Source of the DNA: Planctomycetota bacterium
Lineage (GTDB): Bacteria > Planctomycetota > PUPC01 > JACPCR01
DNA: 64,000 nt
Direction of reading: 5' to 3'
Assembly (NCBI GenBank): GCA_027625095.1
Contig: JAQBXN010000018.1
Location: forward strand, 1 to 64,000
How positions within the stretch are numbered: position 1 is the stretch's first letter; every line of letters begins with the position of its first letter. Below the pieces are notes generated by a model. The model searched no databases. It was not told where the DNA came from and worked only from the letters and a program-made list of their open reading frames with translations. Shown here piece after piece: positions 34,101-41,623 of the stretch. Made by a program: the position numbers and the translations under genes.

Positions 34101-34889
34101 CAGGCGGACGCCATGGCTTCGCTCAAAGACTTACAACAATACATTTCATTTAAGAAATCCGTCGCCGGAGTCGCCGAAGAAAATCGGCTTCGCGAAGGCA
34201 AGGATACGTTCGGCAGAAGTTATCTCTTACGGAGCGCAGACCTCGGAAATGTCGTCTCGATGACCGAGCATCTCAGCCATGCAAGAGTTCTGTTAAGAGA
34301 CAGTTTGCGTAAAGTTACCCGTTTCGATGAATTCAAAGCTCCTGTGGACAAACCGGAACTGACAGACATGGAAAAAGGCAATCACGGACGCGCAGCCGCA
34401 TCGTTTTCAAAAGCGATCGATCTCAGCAACCAATGCCTTCAGTTGAAATCTGCTCTTACTGGCTCGGCATCTGGCCCAGCCGATGAAGCCAATCTACCTG
34501 CGGCGTTAAATGAAGTGGCCAGGAAAGAGTTCGTGCAGGCATTGTTCGGCATAGCCGACCCGGCGACCCTCAAAATCAAAGTCCAGAATCACCTGGATGT
34601 AGTGGAGCACTCTCTGCAGGCCCTGCGGGACCTCCTTGAAGAACGGGAGCGACCCAAAACCGAAGTGGCCTCCACAGAGATGAAAGAGATCAAACTGATC
34701 AGCCAGGAAGAATTAGAACGCATGTATTCACCGGAATCTCTCCGGGAAAGACTCAAAGTTCAGAAAGACATTCCCGATGAGATTAAAGAAATCATGATGC
34801 GCGCCCTGACCAGAGAGTTCCCACCGAAGTACAGGGAATTATTGAAAGCCTACTACGGCTCTTTTTTAGATCTGGAAGAAACAAGGTAG
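31200..34889 (+). CDS. Very large DUF4175-like membrane protein of the MoxR/DUF58 cluster
   Basis: A 1229-residue protein with three predicted N-terminal membrane segments (about 22-43, 52-70 and 154-172), then beta-rich Ig-like domains (about 195-490), and a long charged, mostly helical C-terminal part (about 500-1229) with many Glu/Lys/Arg/Gln runs that suggest coiled coils. Phrases such as DFGLAKVEFMVQVDDGEPYQL are typical of the large DUF4175-like proteins of planctomycetes that stand beside MoxR and DUF58 genes. The predicted start is TTG at 31200 without a good ribosome site; the next in-frame ATG would cut the first membrane segment. Its role is probably in an envelope-associated chaperone assembly; no enzymatic motif is visible. 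Confidence 0.72.
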   Translation: MKPTDLEQFCDAFRSRLRNAILLAGLCRLILMALALLPGLFLLDWWLHLASGWRVLTLLSWTASLSAVYWLTLHRPARASWSNREVLAYIDSVLPADQGMLLEHYELIQSEGIEEIQSDAGREMVTASLANVDELVKASQNAELLNRLGIRRWMHSALALVVVLSAAAFPLQYHLRIGVERFFNPFSSLRWPTRTVIVVSEPKTGWTVPQMESFEINAAVSGVIPDQILLAYRSESSGTWTKERIRLTEDNQFSYTFPEVRERFSVYLTGGDFTSDTYDVSIVERPYIKVIEAHYDYPDYAGVPDRMVESGQLIGLEGTSVRLKWECSMALEKALFVLDGSEPEQLRLTSPTAFEKTLLLREDGLYAIELYEKNGYREARPERYDIRVTPDHPPEVEMLAPGKDIVVTPRASFPVLFLAKDDFGLAKVEFMVQVDDGEPYQLTDKITGPLQQSGKTSEGRFAWKLSQSDLPQEGNVSYFVRVQDINPTGRGKAATAKSFIQLVKPSEFHLEVLRRAKRLDTEARIAWENQLKAWKLGTQWQAEGTGDEGDPIWRALEESQTATARASSAMEMHLREITEAYEQNDMSREFMAARLGQVADLLKHLTEKLLSPIAGLLKQTRPTTAADAQADRLKQIRLDGLKKCQDEQKLAVLYCERMLRKLYDWRDLQTTLVKATLLHEEQDEVLGLTEGIAPKFIGAEIEDLSDKDQDGLLTLAKRQQTLYDVETELENLLVAMRFKANKQKRKSIEDPLAAAYQGLRSKRVNDNLKTAARLIGNNQPFQVINNQKAALHALNIVKGGLFLAGQEADKDETITLAMAPSEFEDFEEAKIAKANPNEQKPIEATESPAEVQALTPEQLLDELPIGSDAITAALQLAWETQDSVLSRTRYLSENSSDIEMPRYIRLKLGILLEIQETVFKALGRGIEEARKLDEAVVLAGVQQTQEELLESRKLLITRQLGKGIQQIQADAMASLKDLQQYISFKKSVAGVAEENRLREGKDTFGRSYLLRSADLGNVVSMTEHLSHARVLLRDSLRKVTRFDEFKAPVDKPELTDMEKGNHGRAAASFSKAIDLSNQCLQLKSALTGSASGPADEANLPAALNEVARKEFVQALFGIADPATLKIKVQNHLDVVEHSLQALRDLLEERERPKTEVASTEMKEIKLISQEELERMYSPESLRERLKVQKDIPDEIKEIMMRALTREFPPKYRELLKAYYGSFLDLEETR

Positions 34890-34919
34890 TCAAAGTCTTG
34901 AAGGAACAACCAATACATC

Positions 34920-34992
34920 CCATCGTAGCCACAAGCTGCCAGCTTGTGAGTTCCTTGAGAGCCATCAAGCTGGCAGCATGCGGCTACGATGG
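34920..34992. repeat. Palindromic repeat element at the start of the NPCBM gene
   Basis: The left arm CATCGTAGCCACAAGCTGCC... (34921-34946) pairs with the right arm (34966-34991), 24 of 26 positions, plus one outer base pair. The ends, CCATCGTAG and CTACGATGG, match the REP-like family at 27920-28002. It sits between the DUF4175-like stop (34889) and the probable start of the NPCBM gene, in frame with an upstream TTG, so a naive start call would translate the repeat. Confidence 0.7.
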
Positions 34993-35017
34993 TCAAGCCG
35001 CATGCTGTTTCGGAAGA

Positions 35018-36226
35018 GTGACCCTCACCGTATGCCTGACGTTGCTCAGCACACTTCCGCTGCATCCCGAAGAGATCTGGCTTGCGAATAACACCCGTGT
35101 TTACGGGCTCATCGAAAGCATTTCCGAGGACGGCAAAGTCGGAGTCCTTCAGCCAACAGGAGAAGTCCAAAAGATTCCTCTCGAAGGGATCATCGCCATT
35201 CGTTTTCTGGGGCGGAGTCCGTTACTCGTCCAGTCCGGCACGCAGGAATTCAGATTCGTCCAAGGCGGAAGACTCAGAGGTCAAATACTCAAGAACGCTG
35301 CAGACGATTTAAGCGTCTCGACTTCCTTTGCCGGCGAACTGAATCTGAATCTCTCCCATTTCAGGGGGTTTGTCGGGTTACCGATGTCAGGATTCACCAG
35401 CCGCAAAGCTGAAGAACTTGTCGATAGTGAAGCAGCCGGAGGCAGCGTGTATAAGGATGTAGTCCTTGATCGTCGCGGCTCCACCATCAGCGGCGTGATC
35501 CGCAAAGTCGAGCGAACGGCCCTGGACTTTGACATCGACGACATTCTACAGGTTCGACCTTTCAAGACTCATTACTTGAAAGGCGTCAGATTGGCCGATG
35601 CCGGTAGAGATAAAAGGAAGGCATGGGATGGAAAAGTGCAGGTGTTGATATCTACCCGCGATGGAAGTTCGGTGCAGGGCCATCTATCCAGAATTCATCT
35701 AGGCAGATGGACTCTGAAACCAATATGGGATGAGTCGTCAAGCCTGGTAATCAACTTCAACGACATCGCTCTGGTTCAGACTCTAGGTGGTCGTGTTCAG
35801 TACCTGTCACAACTGGAACCGACGGCGGTGAAGGAGCAGACCATTCTGGCCCCACCCCAGCCCTATCAGATGGATCGCAGCTCTCAGGGCGATTCTCTCT
35901 CCATAGCCGGTAAGCGTTATCCATGGGGGATTGGCGTCCATGCCGACTCTGAAATCAATTTTGAGCTGGGCGGACGTTTCAACGAATTCCGCTCAGACGC
36001 AGGAATCTCGACAACGATGGGAGATCGCGGCAGCGTGGTTTTCAGCGTCTTTGGCGACGAAAGGGAATTATTCAAGAGTAACACCGTCCGCGGATCAGAT
36101 GCAGTACCGCTCGCCATCACGGTGAATGTTGCCGGAGTCAAGAATTTAACACTCAAAGTCACCAACGGGGACGACCTAGATTTGGGTGATGTCGCGAATT
36201 GGGGCTCAGCGCGAGTGTTGAGGTGA
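35018..36226 (+). CDS. Exported protein with C-terminal NPCBM/NEW2 carbohydrate-binding domain
   Basis: About 402 residues from GTG 35018. A TTG at 34898 is in frame but would translate a palindromic repeat, so the later start is preferred; it opens directly onto a signal peptide (TLTVCLTLLSTLPLHPEE). The first part is beta-rich and holds repeated short motifs of the kind seen in planctomycete proteins (VYGLIESISEDGKVGVL). The end is an NPCBM domain: GKRYPWGIGVHADSEINFEL, then FRSDAGISTTMGDRGSVVFSV, then LTLKVTNGDDLDLGDVANWG. NPCBM domains bind glycans and usually sit on glycosidases; no catalytic domain is present here, so it may be a binding or scaffold protein. Confidence 0.75.
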   Translation: MTLTVCLTLLSTLPLHPEEIWLANNTRVYGLIESISEDGKVGVLQPTGEVQKIPLEGIIAIRFLGRSPLLVQSGTQEFRFVQGGRLRGQILKNAADDLSVSTSFAGELNLNLSHFRGFVGLPMSGFTSRKAEELVDSEAAGGSVYKDVVLDRRGSTISGVIRKVERTALDFDIDDILQVRPFKTHYLKGVRLADAGRDKRKAWDGKVQVLISTRDGSSVQGHLSRIHLGRWTLKPIWDESSSLVINFNDIALVQTLGGRVQYLSQLEPTAVKEQTILAPPQPYQMDRSSQGDSLSIAGKRYPWGIGVHADSEINFELGGRFNEFRSDAGISTTMGDRGSVVFSVFGDERELFKSNTVRGSDAVPLAITVNVAGVKNLTLKVTNGDDLDLGDVANWGSARVLR

Positions 36227-36296
36227 AAGGTAAAAATTGTTTCGAAGTTGTTTGGTTTATTGAGTTATCTGGGAATGGATGATCAGAGATAAAGCC

Positions 36297-37331
36297 ATGA
36301 AAGAGGATCAAAAATTACGAGTAAGATTACGAGCAGGATTACCTGCTGGATGTAGCAGATTGCTGATGTCGGCCCTGCTTCTCCTCTCCACCACCGGCTG
36401 CCTCCAACTCCAAACCAACATCAAAGTCGACACTGATGGAGGCGTGACCGTCACCGAACGCCTCAGGCTTTCTCGCGACTTGCTCGATCTTGGCGGAAAG
36501 AAGATTGAAACGTTTCTTTCCCTTGAATCGGCGACCGAGCGGGCAAAACACATGGGCGAAGGAGTCCAACTGATCAACCACGAGATCAAAAACGCCGAGG
36601 AAGGAGCCAGAGAAGCGATTGCCGTCTATCGGATCAATGACATCAACAAGCTTGTTTACTGCTCACCCTTTCTGTCGAATCGCGATTATCTCGATGCGAA
36701 CGCCATCGGTTTCAAAATGTACCCTGTTTACGAATCCACCTGGTTCGGTCACCAGGCCGGCGAGATGGCCCTTGGATTCCGCAAACTGGACTCGGACACA
36801 CACGAACCGGCAGCAGAGAAGAGATATCCCCAAGAACCAGAAGAACCCAAACTGCCGACCCCGGAAGAGTTACAGACCATCCGTGAGCTGGGTCTGGTAT
36901 TCCACGATATGTTGCGCGGCTTCGAACTTAAGCTGACTTTTGAGTCGTTCTCCGGCGTCCGAACAGGTTTCGGTTACCGGGATAGAACTTCGGGTACGAA
37001 GATCGTCGATCTGCTTCACATCTCTGACCGTAACCTGGACAAGTTTGGTTTTCCTTTCATCGAGAATGAGGAACTGATGCTCAGCCTCCTCAAGGGCGAA
37101 CTCGCCGCGCCGGTGATCATTGATCACATCAAGGACTGGGCAAACAACAACACACTGCCGGTTTATCACCCTTGGGGATCAAAAAGTGGCTGGTGGGTTG
37201 CCCGCAGCGAAATTTTCTTCAAGCCATCTAAACAAATGTTCAATCAGTCTTTTTCAGGAAAGGAACTCGACTTCGGGAAAGCAGGAAAGCGAATGGCAGA
37301 TCCAACGAAGGACCCCTGGCAAGGAAATTAA
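36297..37331 (+). CDS. Predicted lipoprotein of unknown function
   Basis: About 344 residues from ATG 36297 (ATG 36279 and 36366 are alternatives). A lipobox LLLSTTGC with Cys about 35 residues in suggests an outer- or inner-membrane lipoprotein. The mature protein opens with LQLQTNIKVDTDGGVTVTERL, a pattern also seen in LppM/DUF3153-type lipoproteins, and is mixed alpha/beta with no catalytic motif. The first codons are made of 12-base ATTACGAG-type repeats, so translation may actually start at 36366. It lies between the NPCBM gene and the MNT/HEPN pair in the same direction. Confidence 0.68.
   Translation: MKEDQKLRVRLRAGLPAGCSRLLMSALLLLSTTGCLQLQTNIKVDTDGGVTVTERLRLSRDLLDLGGKKIETFLSLESATERAKHMGEGVQLINHEIKNAEEGAREAIAVYRINDINKLVYCSPFLSNRDYLDANAIGFKMYPVYESTWFGHQAGEMALGFRKLDSDTHEPAAEKRYPQEPEEPKLPTPEELQTIRELGLVFHDMLRGFELKLTFESFSGVRTGFGYRDRTSGTKIVDLLHISDRNLDKFGFPFIENEELMLSLLKGELAAPVIIDHIKDWANNNTLPVYHPWGSKSGWWVARSEIFFKPSKQMFNQSFSGKELDFGKAGKRMADPTKDPWQGN
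36312..36347 (+). repeat. Three degenerate 12-base ATTACGAG repeats
   Basis: Units AAATTACGAGTA (36312-36323), AGATTACGAGCA (36324-36335) and GGATTACCTGCT (36336-36347) follow each other. The stretch 36306-36323 matches the right arm of the inverted repeat at 31126-31143 in 17 of 18 bases. They fall in the 5' part of the lipoprotein gene. Confidence 0.55.
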
Positions 37332-37491
37332 CCCCAGGCTTGATTTCTGCCGCGTCCTCTTCATCCGCGGCCCTTTCGACACCTCGGCCCAGTGGCCACT
37401 TTGAGAATTCGGTCTGCACCTGAAGTTTCATCCTGAACTGCCTCGCAAAGCATCATTGAAGGCGACGGATGTTCTCGGTATATATTCCGGC

Positions 37492-37812
37492 ATGATTTCC
37501 CAGAAACAAATACAGGAAGTCGCCGCCCGGCTTGGTGAAGCTGCCCGGGCAAAACAAGTCATCCTGTTTGGGTCCCATGCCCGTGGCGAAAGTGAATCCA
37601 ACAGCGATGTAGATTTTCTAATCATTGCCGAAAGCAACCTGCCAAGGTTCAAAAGGTCTCGGGCACTCTACAAGATGTTCCGGCCCTACCCGTTTGCAAT
37701 GGACCTGCTGGTCTACACTCCCGAGGAAGTTGAAAAAAGCCGGCGAACCCCGCTTTCGTTCATTTCCACGGTACTGAAAGAGGGAAAGACTCTTTATGAA
37801 CGGGGAGAGTGA
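37492..37812 (+). CDS. MNT-type minimal nucleotidyltransferase
   Basis: A 106-residue protein from ATG 37492 (ATG 37456 in frame adds a non-family tail). The signature GSHARGESESNSDVDFLI gives the Gly-Ser and Asp-x-Asp metal site, and MDLLVYTPEE the third acidic residue. Such proteins transfer nucleotides onto the HEPN partner in MNT/HEPN toxin-antitoxin systems, where AMP addition silences the toxin. Its end overlaps the HEPN gene by 17 bases, the usual operon form. The region upstream (37332-37491) holds nothing recognisable. Confidence 0.85.
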   Translation: MISQKQIQEVAARLGEAARAKQVILFGSHARGESESNSDVDFLIIAESNLPRFKRSRALYKMFRPYPFAMDLLVYTPEEVEKSRRTPLSFISTVLKEGKTLYERGE

Positions 37813-38122
37813 CCATGCCAGACAGTGGCTTCGCAAGGCCAGGAACGATCTTCTCAACGCGGACAATAACCTGACGGCAAATGAAATCCCTCTCGATACC
37901 GTTTGCTTTCACTGCCAGCAGGCTGCGGAAAAAATCCTCAAGGCATATCTGGCCGGCAACGGGGCGCCCTATCCGTTCACTATTCCTTACGCCGTAGAAA
38001 TCCGGTACCCCGATGAGGGCTTCACGCCGGCCGAAGAGGATGCGGAGGAAGCAAGGCAAGCAGCGGAGGGCGTTCTACGGTGGCTGGAGAAAACTCTTCC
38101 GGAAATCTTCGAGCCGGAATAG
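37796..38122 (+). CDS. HEPN-domain protein, apparently with an internal deletion
   Basis: A 108-residue protein that starts ATG 37796 (GAGGGAAAG upstream) inside the MNT gene. The HEPN opening is normal: ARQWLRKARNDLLNADNNL, then DTVCFHCQQAAEKILKAYLA. Full HEPN proteins of this family continue with an APxTHDL...LL helix and about 30 residues before the YxxxxRYPD motif; here APYPFT runs straight into IPYAVEIRYPDEGF. The product is thus about 20-25% shorter than usual and lacks one helix. It may be an inactive toxin or a natural short variant. Confidence 0.8.
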   Translation: MNGESDHARQWLRKARNDLLNADNNLTANEIPLDTVCFHCQQAAEKILKAYLAGNGAPYPFTIPYAVEIRYPDEGFTPAEEDAEEARQAAEGVLRWLEKTLPEIFEPE

Positions 38123-38212
38123 GCGTTCAAACTCCTGATCGGACCGCCTATATCGGGCCTGCCCGTTTACTCAAAGACACTCAATCCTGAAGTCTGAGGG
38201 ATCCAGGATTAC

Positions 38213-39259
38213 ATGAAACAACTGGTCAACTTCATGAACCTCACACCACAACATTTCCACGATAAATTTCACGCTATCCGCCACGAACTTGGCAAGGTCG
38301 TCATTGGTCAAGAGCGGGTTATCGAAAATCTTCTAGCTGCAGTTTTTGCAAACGGTCACGTTTTGTTGAAAGGGCCACCGGGCCTCGGTCGCACCTTGTT
38401 GGTAAAGACCCTGGCAGAGGTTCTGGGTCTGAGCTTCAGACGTATTCAGTTTTCTCCAGACTTGCTGCCGACCGATATCCTTGGCACGGAAGTTTTGGAG
38501 AGCAATGTGTCCACGGGTGAAAGAAACTTTCGATTCTTTAAGGGGCCCGTATTTGCAAACTTGATCCTCGCTGACGAAATCAACCGCAGCCCTACCCGCA
38601 CCCAGGCCGCACTCCTTGAAATCATGCAGGAAAGACAGGTTACGTCGGTTGGGAAAACCTACTTCCTTCCCAAACCTTTCGTCCTCATAGCCACCCAGAA
38701 TACGCTGGAGACTGAAGGCATCTGGAATTTAAGTGAGGCCCAGACGGATCGTTTCATCATGATGATCGAGCAGATCTACCCGACTGAACAAGAAGAGCGG
38801 CTCATGCTCCACGCCACCACTGGCTCCCGACAGGTAAGCGTCGAAAGCGTGACAAATCCCGAAGAAATAGCTGCCATGCAGGCATTGGCCCGTGCAGTCC
38901 CGGTCGTCCCTGCAGTTAGGGATTTTGCTCTTGCTATTGTCAGAGCAAGCCGACCTGGTGAAGAGGGCGCCGCAGCGGAAGTAAATGAGAACATTCGTCT
39001 GGGCGCTTCGCCTCGCGCCGCCCAGGCTCTTTTGCTTTCCTCAAAAGTCCTGGCGCTTGCCCGTGGCCGACAGTTCGTCATCCGCCAGGACATCATCGAT
39101 GTCGCCGAACCCGTAATGTCACACCGATTACTGATGGACCTCAGAGCGTTCGCCGGAGGCAAAAATCAACGACTGGTTACCAAGGCCCTGGTTGCCAGCG
39201 CCAAAGAGGGAACCCTTGCCGGACGTTCGCGTTGGACGAAAGAATTGCTGAAAGTATAG
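38213..39259 (+). CDS. MoxR-type AAA+ ATPase with altered Walker A
   Basis: A 348-residue AAA+ protein of the MoxR family. The Walker A motif reads GPPGLGRT at residues 54-61, so Arg60 replaces the universal Lys. Walker B (LILADEINR, D121 and E122) and sensor 1 (IATQNT) are kept, while the next family motif is changed to GIWNLSEAQTDRF instead of GTYPLPEAQLDRF. It is followed 54 bases later by a second MoxR with a normal Walker A, so it may be a non-hydrolysing or specialised partner in a mixed ring. Start at ATG 38213 (GAGGGA upstream); an alternative ATG is at 38234. MoxR proteins work with DUF58/VWA proteins as metal-centre or envelope chaperones. Confidence 0.88.
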   Translation: MKQLVNFMNLTPQHFHDKFHAIRHELGKVVIGQERVIENLLAAVFANGHVLLKGPPGLGRTLLVKTLAEVLGLSFRRIQFSPDLLPTDILGTEVLESNVSTGERNFRFFKGPVFANLILADEINRSPTRTQAALLEIMQERQVTSVGKTYFLPKPFVLIATQNTLETEGIWNLSEAQTDRFIMMIEQIYPTEQEERLMLHATTGSRQVSVESVTNPEEIAAMQALARAVPVVPAVRDFALAIVRASRPGEEGAAAEVNENIRLGASPRAAQALLLSSKVLALARGRQFVIRQDIIDVAEPVMSHRLLMDLRAFAGGKNQRLVTKALVASAKEGTLAGRSRWTKELLKV

Positions 39260-39313
39260 ATTCATAAATTCCCCACAATTTCGATATTCCCGTCAAAGCC
39301 AACTGGAGGCTCA

Positions 39314-40336
39314 ATGAGCGACACATTCACCATCCCGCCGGAAGATCCCTGGTCAGATTCTGATCTGGAAAAAATCGGCCATCTCAAAGAGGCCATCACC
39401 AAAATCACAGCCCAGATTCGCAAAGCAGTTGTCGGCCAGGACACGGTCGTCCGGCTGTCACTGATCGGGCTGTTTTCAAAAGGGCACTGCCTCTTGATGG
39501 GAGTTCCGGGGCTTGGCAAGACCCTGTTGGTTCGAACGCTCGCATCCGGTCTTTCGCTGAAGTTTGCACGTGTTCAATTTACTCCAGACTTAATGCCGTC
39601 GGATATCACAGGAACTGAGGTAATCCAGGAAGACAAAGCAACTGGCGAACGACACTTCCGGTTCTTATCCGGCCCTATCTTCACCAACATACTTCTCGCC
39701 GACGAAATCAACCGAACCCCTCCCAAAACGCAAGCCGCTCTTCTGGAGGCAATGCAAGAAAAACAGGTCACCGTCGGCGGAGAAGCGAAGAAACTCGAAC
39801 CACCGTTTTTTGTGATGGCGACCCAGAATCCCATCGAGCAGGAAGGAACTTATCCGCTGCCGGAGGCCCAGCTCGACCGTTTCATGTTCCAAATTAATGT
39901 CGGTTATCCGACGGAAGACGAAGAACGAAAAATCCTCGCGATGACCACATCCGGCTACATTCCCGATATCGAGCCAGTGCTTACGCAAGGAGAGATTCTC
40001 GACCTCCAAAGCCTCGTCCGGAAGGTCAAAATCAGCGACGAAGTGATCACCTTCATTCTGCGGCTCGTGCGTTCGACTCGGAGTTCTGAAAAGGATGCAC
40101 CGGACATCGTTCAGAAATGGGTCAACTGGGGCGCCAGCCCGAGGGCCAGCCAGAATCTGGTTATTGGCGCCAAAGCAGTCGCCATTCTTGACGGCAGAAG
40201 TGAAGTCCGAACCGAGGACGTCCTCGAAGTTGCCCACGCCGTCCTGGGTCATCGCATCATGCCCAACTTCGCCGCCGAGGCGGAAGGCATCACAAACGTA
40301 CAGATCATTGATGAGTTGCTGAAAGTCGTGGCATAA
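39314..40336 (+). CDS. MoxR-type AAA+ ATPase (canonical)
   Basis: A 340-residue MoxR family ATPase with strong GGAGG ribosome site. Walker A GVPGLGKT (63-70), Walker B ILLADEINR, sensor 1 ATQNPIEQEGTYPLPEAQLDRFM and the C-terminal lid with WGASPRASQNL are all intact. It partners with the downstream DUF58 protein, the usual MoxR-DUF58 arrangement, and with the degenerate MoxR just upstream. Presumed chaperone-like ATPase that matures or controls an envelope or redox protein; the client is unknown. Confidence 0.93.
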   Translation: MSDTFTIPPEDPWSDSDLEKIGHLKEAITKITAQIRKAVVGQDTVVRLSLIGLFSKGHCLLMGVPGLGKTLLVRTLASGLSLKFARVQFTPDLMPSDITGTEVIQEDKATGERHFRFLSGPIFTNILLADEINRTPPKTQAALLEAMQEKQVTVGGEAKKLEPPFFVMATQNPIEQEGTYPLPEAQLDRFMFQINVGYPTEDEERKILAMTTSGYIPDIEPVLTQGEILDLQSLVRKVKISDEVITFILRLVRSTRSSEKDAPDIVQKWVNWGASPRASQNLVIGAKAVAILDGRSEVRTEDVLEVAHAVLGHRIMPNFAAEAEGITNVQIIDELLKVVA

Positions 40337-40378
40337 AGAAGGCATCGTCCTGTCACTATCCCGAACGAATTAGATTTA

Positions 40379-40398
40379 CCCCACCACCCCATCACCCC
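40379..40398 (-). other. C-rich leader before the DUF58 gene (G-rich on the minus strand)
   Basis: Three CCCC runs (40379-40382, 40387-40390, 40395-40398) separated by four bases lie 20-39 bases before ATG 40418. The minus strand has matching GGGG runs; a fourth run is only GG, so a full G-quadruplex is not assured. No ribosome site is visible for the DUF58 gene. Confidence 0.35.
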
Positions 40399-40417
40399 AC
40401 CACTCCATTCCTTTTCC

Positions 40418-41311
40418 ATGCCTGATTACTTCGATCCCCACATCATCGGCCGCATCAAGAATCTGACGGTTCGCAGCCAGCGTCTTGTTGAATCGTACAT
40501 GGCTGGAATGCACACGAGCAGGCTTCGTGGAATCAGCACCGACTTTGCGCAGCACAGGCAGTACGTCCCGGGAGATGACCCGCGCCACCTCGATTGGAAA
40601 GCTTACGCCAAGACGGATCGCTTTTTTATCAAGGAGTACGAAGCAGAAACCAGCATGAAGGTTCATTTTCTGCTGGATTCGAGCCAGTCGATGTTCTTCA
40701 AGAGCGATGAAGCAGGCATGAGTAAATATGACTACGCTGCCACCGTCCTGACCTCGCTTGCGTACATGCTCATGCAGCAACAGGACACATTTGGGCTCGT
40801 TGTGTTTGACGATGAAGTAAGAAGCTTCCTCCCGCCCAAAGGTTCAGGATTGCACTTCCGAAACATGGCTCGCGTCATCAGTGAGACTGAAGGCAGGATG
40901 CAGACCGGAATCAGCCGTACGCTCCGAAACATCGCTCCCCAACTGAAGCAACGCGGACTGGTCGTGGTCATCAGCGACTTCATCGACGACACCGATGACT
41001 TGGGCTTATCACTTGGGCAGTTGAGTTCCCAGGGGCAAGACGTGATTCTTTTTCATGTCGAAGATCCAGTCGAACGTGAGTTTCCATTTGTCGGTCAAAG
41101 CATTCTGAGCGGCCTGGAAAACGAAGGGAAACTTCTGTGCGACCCACGCGATCTCCGCAATGCCTACCTTACGGAGCGTGACGAACATCTCGAAACCATC
41201 CGTAGTGCTTGCCTTCGTCTTGGTTTTCAGTTGGAGCACATGCCAACGGACGCGCCCATGGACGAAATACTTTCAGGTTTTCTGGCAATGCGGATGAAGA
41301 GGAATCGCTGA
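40418..41311 (+). CDS. DUF58 domain-containing protein (MoxR partner, VWA-like)
   Basis: A 297-residue protein. The DUF58 core motif DDPRHLDWKAYAKTDRFFIK is followed by a von Willebrand A-like fold with MIDAS-type VHFLLDSSQSMFF (Asp-x-Ser-x-Ser), and LVVVISDFIDD near residue 190. No membrane segment is present, unlike many DUF58 proteins. DUF58 and MoxR form a conserved pair. The gene follows the canonical MoxR by about 80 bases, has a C-rich leader and lacks a clear ribosome site. Confidence 0.9.
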   Translation: MPDYFDPHIIGRIKNLTVRSQRLVESYMAGMHTSRLRGISTDFAQHRQYVPGDDPRHLDWKAYAKTDRFFIKEYEAETSMKVHFLLDSSQSMFFKSDEAGMSKYDYAATVLTSLAYMLMQQQDTFGLVVFDDEVRSFLPPKGSGLHFRNMARVISETEGRMQTGISRTLRNIAPQLKQRGLVVVISDFIDDTDDLGLSLGQLSSQGQDVILFHVEDPVEREFPFVGQSILSGLENEGKLLCDPRDLRNAYLTERDEHLETIRSACLRLGFQLEHMPTDAPMDEILSGFLAMRMKRNR

Positions 41312-41373
41312 ATGAAACAGAACCAGGGATCGCCACAGGTGTCCGTCAGCCGGCTCACTCAGGGAGCACAAAA

Positions 41374-41607
41374 TTGAAGAATATTGATTTGGAAGTCCCG
41401 CTTCACAAAAGAGCAGAAATCTCCTTGAAACAGGCTGTGACTAACCTCATTGCTGAGCATAAAAGAACGGCTGAGCCGTTAGTCATCTGGCGAAACGGCA
41501 AGGTCGAGATGGCAGACCCTCATGAAGTTGTAGGCCCAGATCTACCTGGCTCGGAAGCAATGCCTGTTGAAGCGGACAGCCTCGAACAGTCCAACCCCAA
41601 TTCCTGA
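41374..41607 (+). CDS. Small conserved-type hypothetical protein (TTG start)
   Basis: A 77-residue protein with start TTG 41374, chosen because of the strong AGGGAG ribosome site at 41361-41366; the in-frame region upstream overlaps the DUF58 gene in another frame and is not protein-like. It reads as a helical N-terminal part (LHKRAEISLKQAVTNLIAEH) followed by LVIWRNGKVEMADPHEV, which resembles small planctomycete proteins with an antitoxin-like C-terminus. No family assigned. It ends 16 bases before the TPR/PQQ gene. Confidence 0.6.
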   Translation: MKNIDLEVPLHKRAEISLKQAVTNLIAEHKRTAEPLVIWRNGKVEMADPHEVVGPDLPGSEAMPVEADSLEQSNPNS

Positions 41608-41623
41608 ATGGTTCGCTTAATCA

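Noticed and set aside
34898..35017. TTG 34898 as the start of the NPCBM protein
   Set aside because: It would translate the palindromic repeat and place the signal peptide 40 residues inside. GTG 35018 opens directly onto it.
38152..38212. Seven-base inverted repeat (AATCCTG/CAGGATT) before the first MoxR gene
   Set aside because: Short arms, a long loop and no family members; chance is likely.
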